NCBI GenBank assembly: GCA_947589725.1 | Contig: CANQCQ010000055.1 | Location: 1-6,464 of the forward strand | Direction: 5' to 3' | Length of the DNA: 6,464 bases | From: an uncultured Bacilli bacterium | GTDB taxonomy: Bacteria; Bacillota_I; Bacilli_A; RF39; UBA660 | In this document: in pieces, positions 5,472-6,464 of the stretch | Position numbering within the stretch: the first letter of the stretch is position 1 | How the letters are laid out: each line of letters begins with the position of its first letter | Program-made: the position numbers and the translations under genes | Notes under the pieces: generated by a model | What the model saw: only the letters and a program-made list of their open reading frames with translations | The model's database searches: none | Told to the model about the DNA's origin: nothing

Positions 5472-5477
5472 TATAAT
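5472..5477 (+). promoter_or_regulatory. Candidate -10 box of the cvpA operon
   Basis: A perfect TATAAT lies 9 bases before AGGAGG (5487-5492), which is 5 bases before the cvpA ATG. No good -35 lies 16-18 bases upstream. That interval overlaps the divergent rnhC -10, so the two promoters may compete. Confidence 0.4.
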
Positions 5478-5497
5478 AAATATGATAGGAGGATTTT

Positions 5498-6214
5498 ATG
5501 AATATATTCGATATAATAGTAATTTTATTTATATTAATGTTTTCTATAACAGGATTTAAAAGAGGAGTAATCAAAGAAGGAGTATCATTTATTGGTATAT
5601 TAATTGTATTTTTTATAAGTTATACATTTAAAGGTACTATAGGAAATTTACTTTGTAAAATATTACCTTTTTTAACATTTAGTGGTCAAATAAAAGGTTT
5701 AATATCATTAAATATAATAATATATCAATTAGTAGGATTTATAATTTTATTTAGTCTTTTATTAACTATTTATCATGTTATATTATTTGCATCTAAAATA
5801 GTTCAAAAATTACTCAACTTGACATTAATATTTATTATTCCATCTAAAATCCTTGGTGCTTTAATAGGATTTATTGAAGGTTATTTAGTTTCTTTTATTG
5901 TACTTTTAGTATTAATGCTACCTTTAAGTAATAGTCAATTGTTTACTGATAGTAAGTCTATTAACTATATTATTTATGAAAGTCCAATTACATCACTAGA
6001 TACTAAGGATATTGCTTTATCCGTGTTGGATGCCAAAGACTTAATTTTACAAATAGAAGATGGTTCTATTTCAATTAATGAAGCAAATTTACATTTAATT
6101 GATGTTATGTTAAAGTATGAAATGGTTAATATTAATACTATTGAGCAATTAAAAGATACAAATAAATTGGATTCTATAAATGGTTTAGATAAGATAGTAA
6201 ATAAATATAAATAG
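5498..6214 (+). CDS. cvpA: CvpA family integral membrane protein
   Basis: This 238-residue protein belongs to the CvpA family, named for colicin V production in E. coli; its molecular function in Bacillota is not settled. Four hydrophobic segments are visible at about 2-19, 27-46, 72-97 and 108-145. The family signatures are present: GFKRGVIKEG between helices 1 and 2, and IPSKILGALIGFIEGYLV opening the last helix. The remaining 90 or so residues (150-238) are soluble and charged, longer than in minimal CvpA proteins, with no motif I recognise. The ATG has an excellent AGGAGG (5487-5492) 5 bases upstream. The stop codon TAG is part of the ribosome-binding site of the following thioredoxin gene, so the two are co-transcribed and coupled. 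Divergence from rnhC matches the arrangement in B. subtilis and relatives. Confidence 0.88.
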   Translation: MNIFDIIVILFILMFSITGFKRGVIKEGVSFIGILIVFFISYTFKGTIGNLLCKILPFLTFSGQIKGLISLNIIIYQLVGFIILFSLLLTIYHVILFASKIVQKLLNLTLIFIIPSKILGALIGFIEGYLVSFIVLLVLMLPLSNSQLFTDSKSINYIIYESPITSLDTKDIALSVLDAKDLILQIEDGSISINEANLHLIDVMLKYEMVNINTIEQLKDTNKLDSINGLDKIVNKYK

Positions 6215-6219
6215 GAGGG
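6213..6219 (+). promoter_or_regulatory. Ribosome-binding site of the thioredoxin gene, overlapping the cvpA stop
   Basis: AGGAGGG begins with the last two bases of the cvpA TAG (6212-6214) and lies 6 bases before the ATG at 6226. Ribosomes finishing cvpA would therefore stop on the next start site, which suggests coupled translation. Confidence 0.8.
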
Positions 6220-6225
6220 TTATAG

Positions 6226-6464
6226 ATGAAATATTTAGAAAATGAAAATGATTTTTATGAAATAATTAATAATAAGAAGGTTATTGTAGATTTTTATGCA
6301 GATTGGTGTGGTCCTTGTAAAATGTTTGCTAAGGTATTTGAATCAGTTGCAGATTCAAATAAAGATTTAATATTTTTGAAGGTAAATACAGATTTATTTG
6401 AAAATATTTGCAGAAAGTATGGAATAATGTCAATTCCTACTGTAAAGGTATTTGAAAGTGGAGT
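6226..6464 (+). CDS. trxA: Thioredoxin, 3' end outside the window
   Basis: The first 79 residues of a thioredoxin are visible. This cytoplasmic dithiol protein reduces protein disulfides and is recharged by thioredoxin reductase. The active site WCGPC is at residues 27-31 (C28 and C31), preceded by VIVDFYAD with the buried Asp. The cis-proline P71 lies in SIPTVKVF. The visible part covers about three quarters of a normal 100-110-residue protein and has no signal peptide or extra domain. It is the second gene of a cvpA operon, starting 11 bases after cvpA. The symbol assumes a main-type thioredoxin; a secondary thioredoxin-like paralogue cannot be excluded, because the C-terminus and the number of paralogues are not visible. 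Confidence 0.93.
   Translation, partial: MKYLENENDFYEIINNKKVIVDFYADWCGPCKMFAKVFESVADSNKDLIFLKVNTDLFENICRKYGIMSIPTVKVFESG

Overview
The window is a very AT-rich stretch of bacterial chromosome, most likely from a low-GC Bacillota lineage. Gut Bacilli of the RF39 or Erysipelotrichia kind would fit, but the sequence does not settle this. The evidence is strong purine-rich ribosome-binding sites (GAGGTG, AGGAGGG), TATAAT -10 boxes, the presence of RNase HIII, and a ThyA of the Bacillus ThyA type. Tryptophan is read from TGG, and TGA ends dnaJ immediately before a terminator hairpin. The code is therefore standard, not the Mollicutes TGA=Trp code.

Layout. Positions 1-27 hold the last eight codons of an upstream gene, probably dnaK. 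A strong hairpin follows (30-61), then a complete dnaJ (89-1243) and its terminator (1247-1270). Next is an AT-rich gene for an unrecognised soluble protein with a thermolysin-like zinc-peptidase signature (1296-2300). It converges on and overlaps by 21 bp a minus-strand gene for a short ferritin-like/Mn-catalase-like protein (2280-2780). A divergent promoter region (2781-2898) leads on the plus strand to a 63-residue single-pass membrane protein (2899-3090) with its own AU-rich terminator. Thymidylate synthase and dihydrofolate reductase follow as a two-gene operon (3133-4482). A bidirectional terminator separates them from the minus-strand rnhC (4514-5425). A second divergent promoter region (5426-5497) starts cvpA (5498-6214), followed by a thioredoxin gene cut by the window edge (6226-6464).

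How the genes work together. DnaK and DnaJ are chaperone partners. ThyA turns methylene-tetrahydrofolate into dihydrofolate while making dTMP, and DHFR recycles the dihydrofolate, so the pair closes one cycle. The rnhC / cvpA / thioredoxin order resembles the rnhC-zapA-cvpA-polX-mutS2-trxA neighbourhood of other Bacilli with the middle genes missing. The metallopeptidase, the ferritin-like protein and the small membrane protein have no assignable pathway from context.

I found no mobile element, CRISPR array, rRNA, tRNA or riboswitch, and no gene-free stretch longer than about 120 bases. No new multi-gene system is evident. The least-described items are the 334-residue HELLH protein and the short Mn-catalase-like protein that shares its 3' end.
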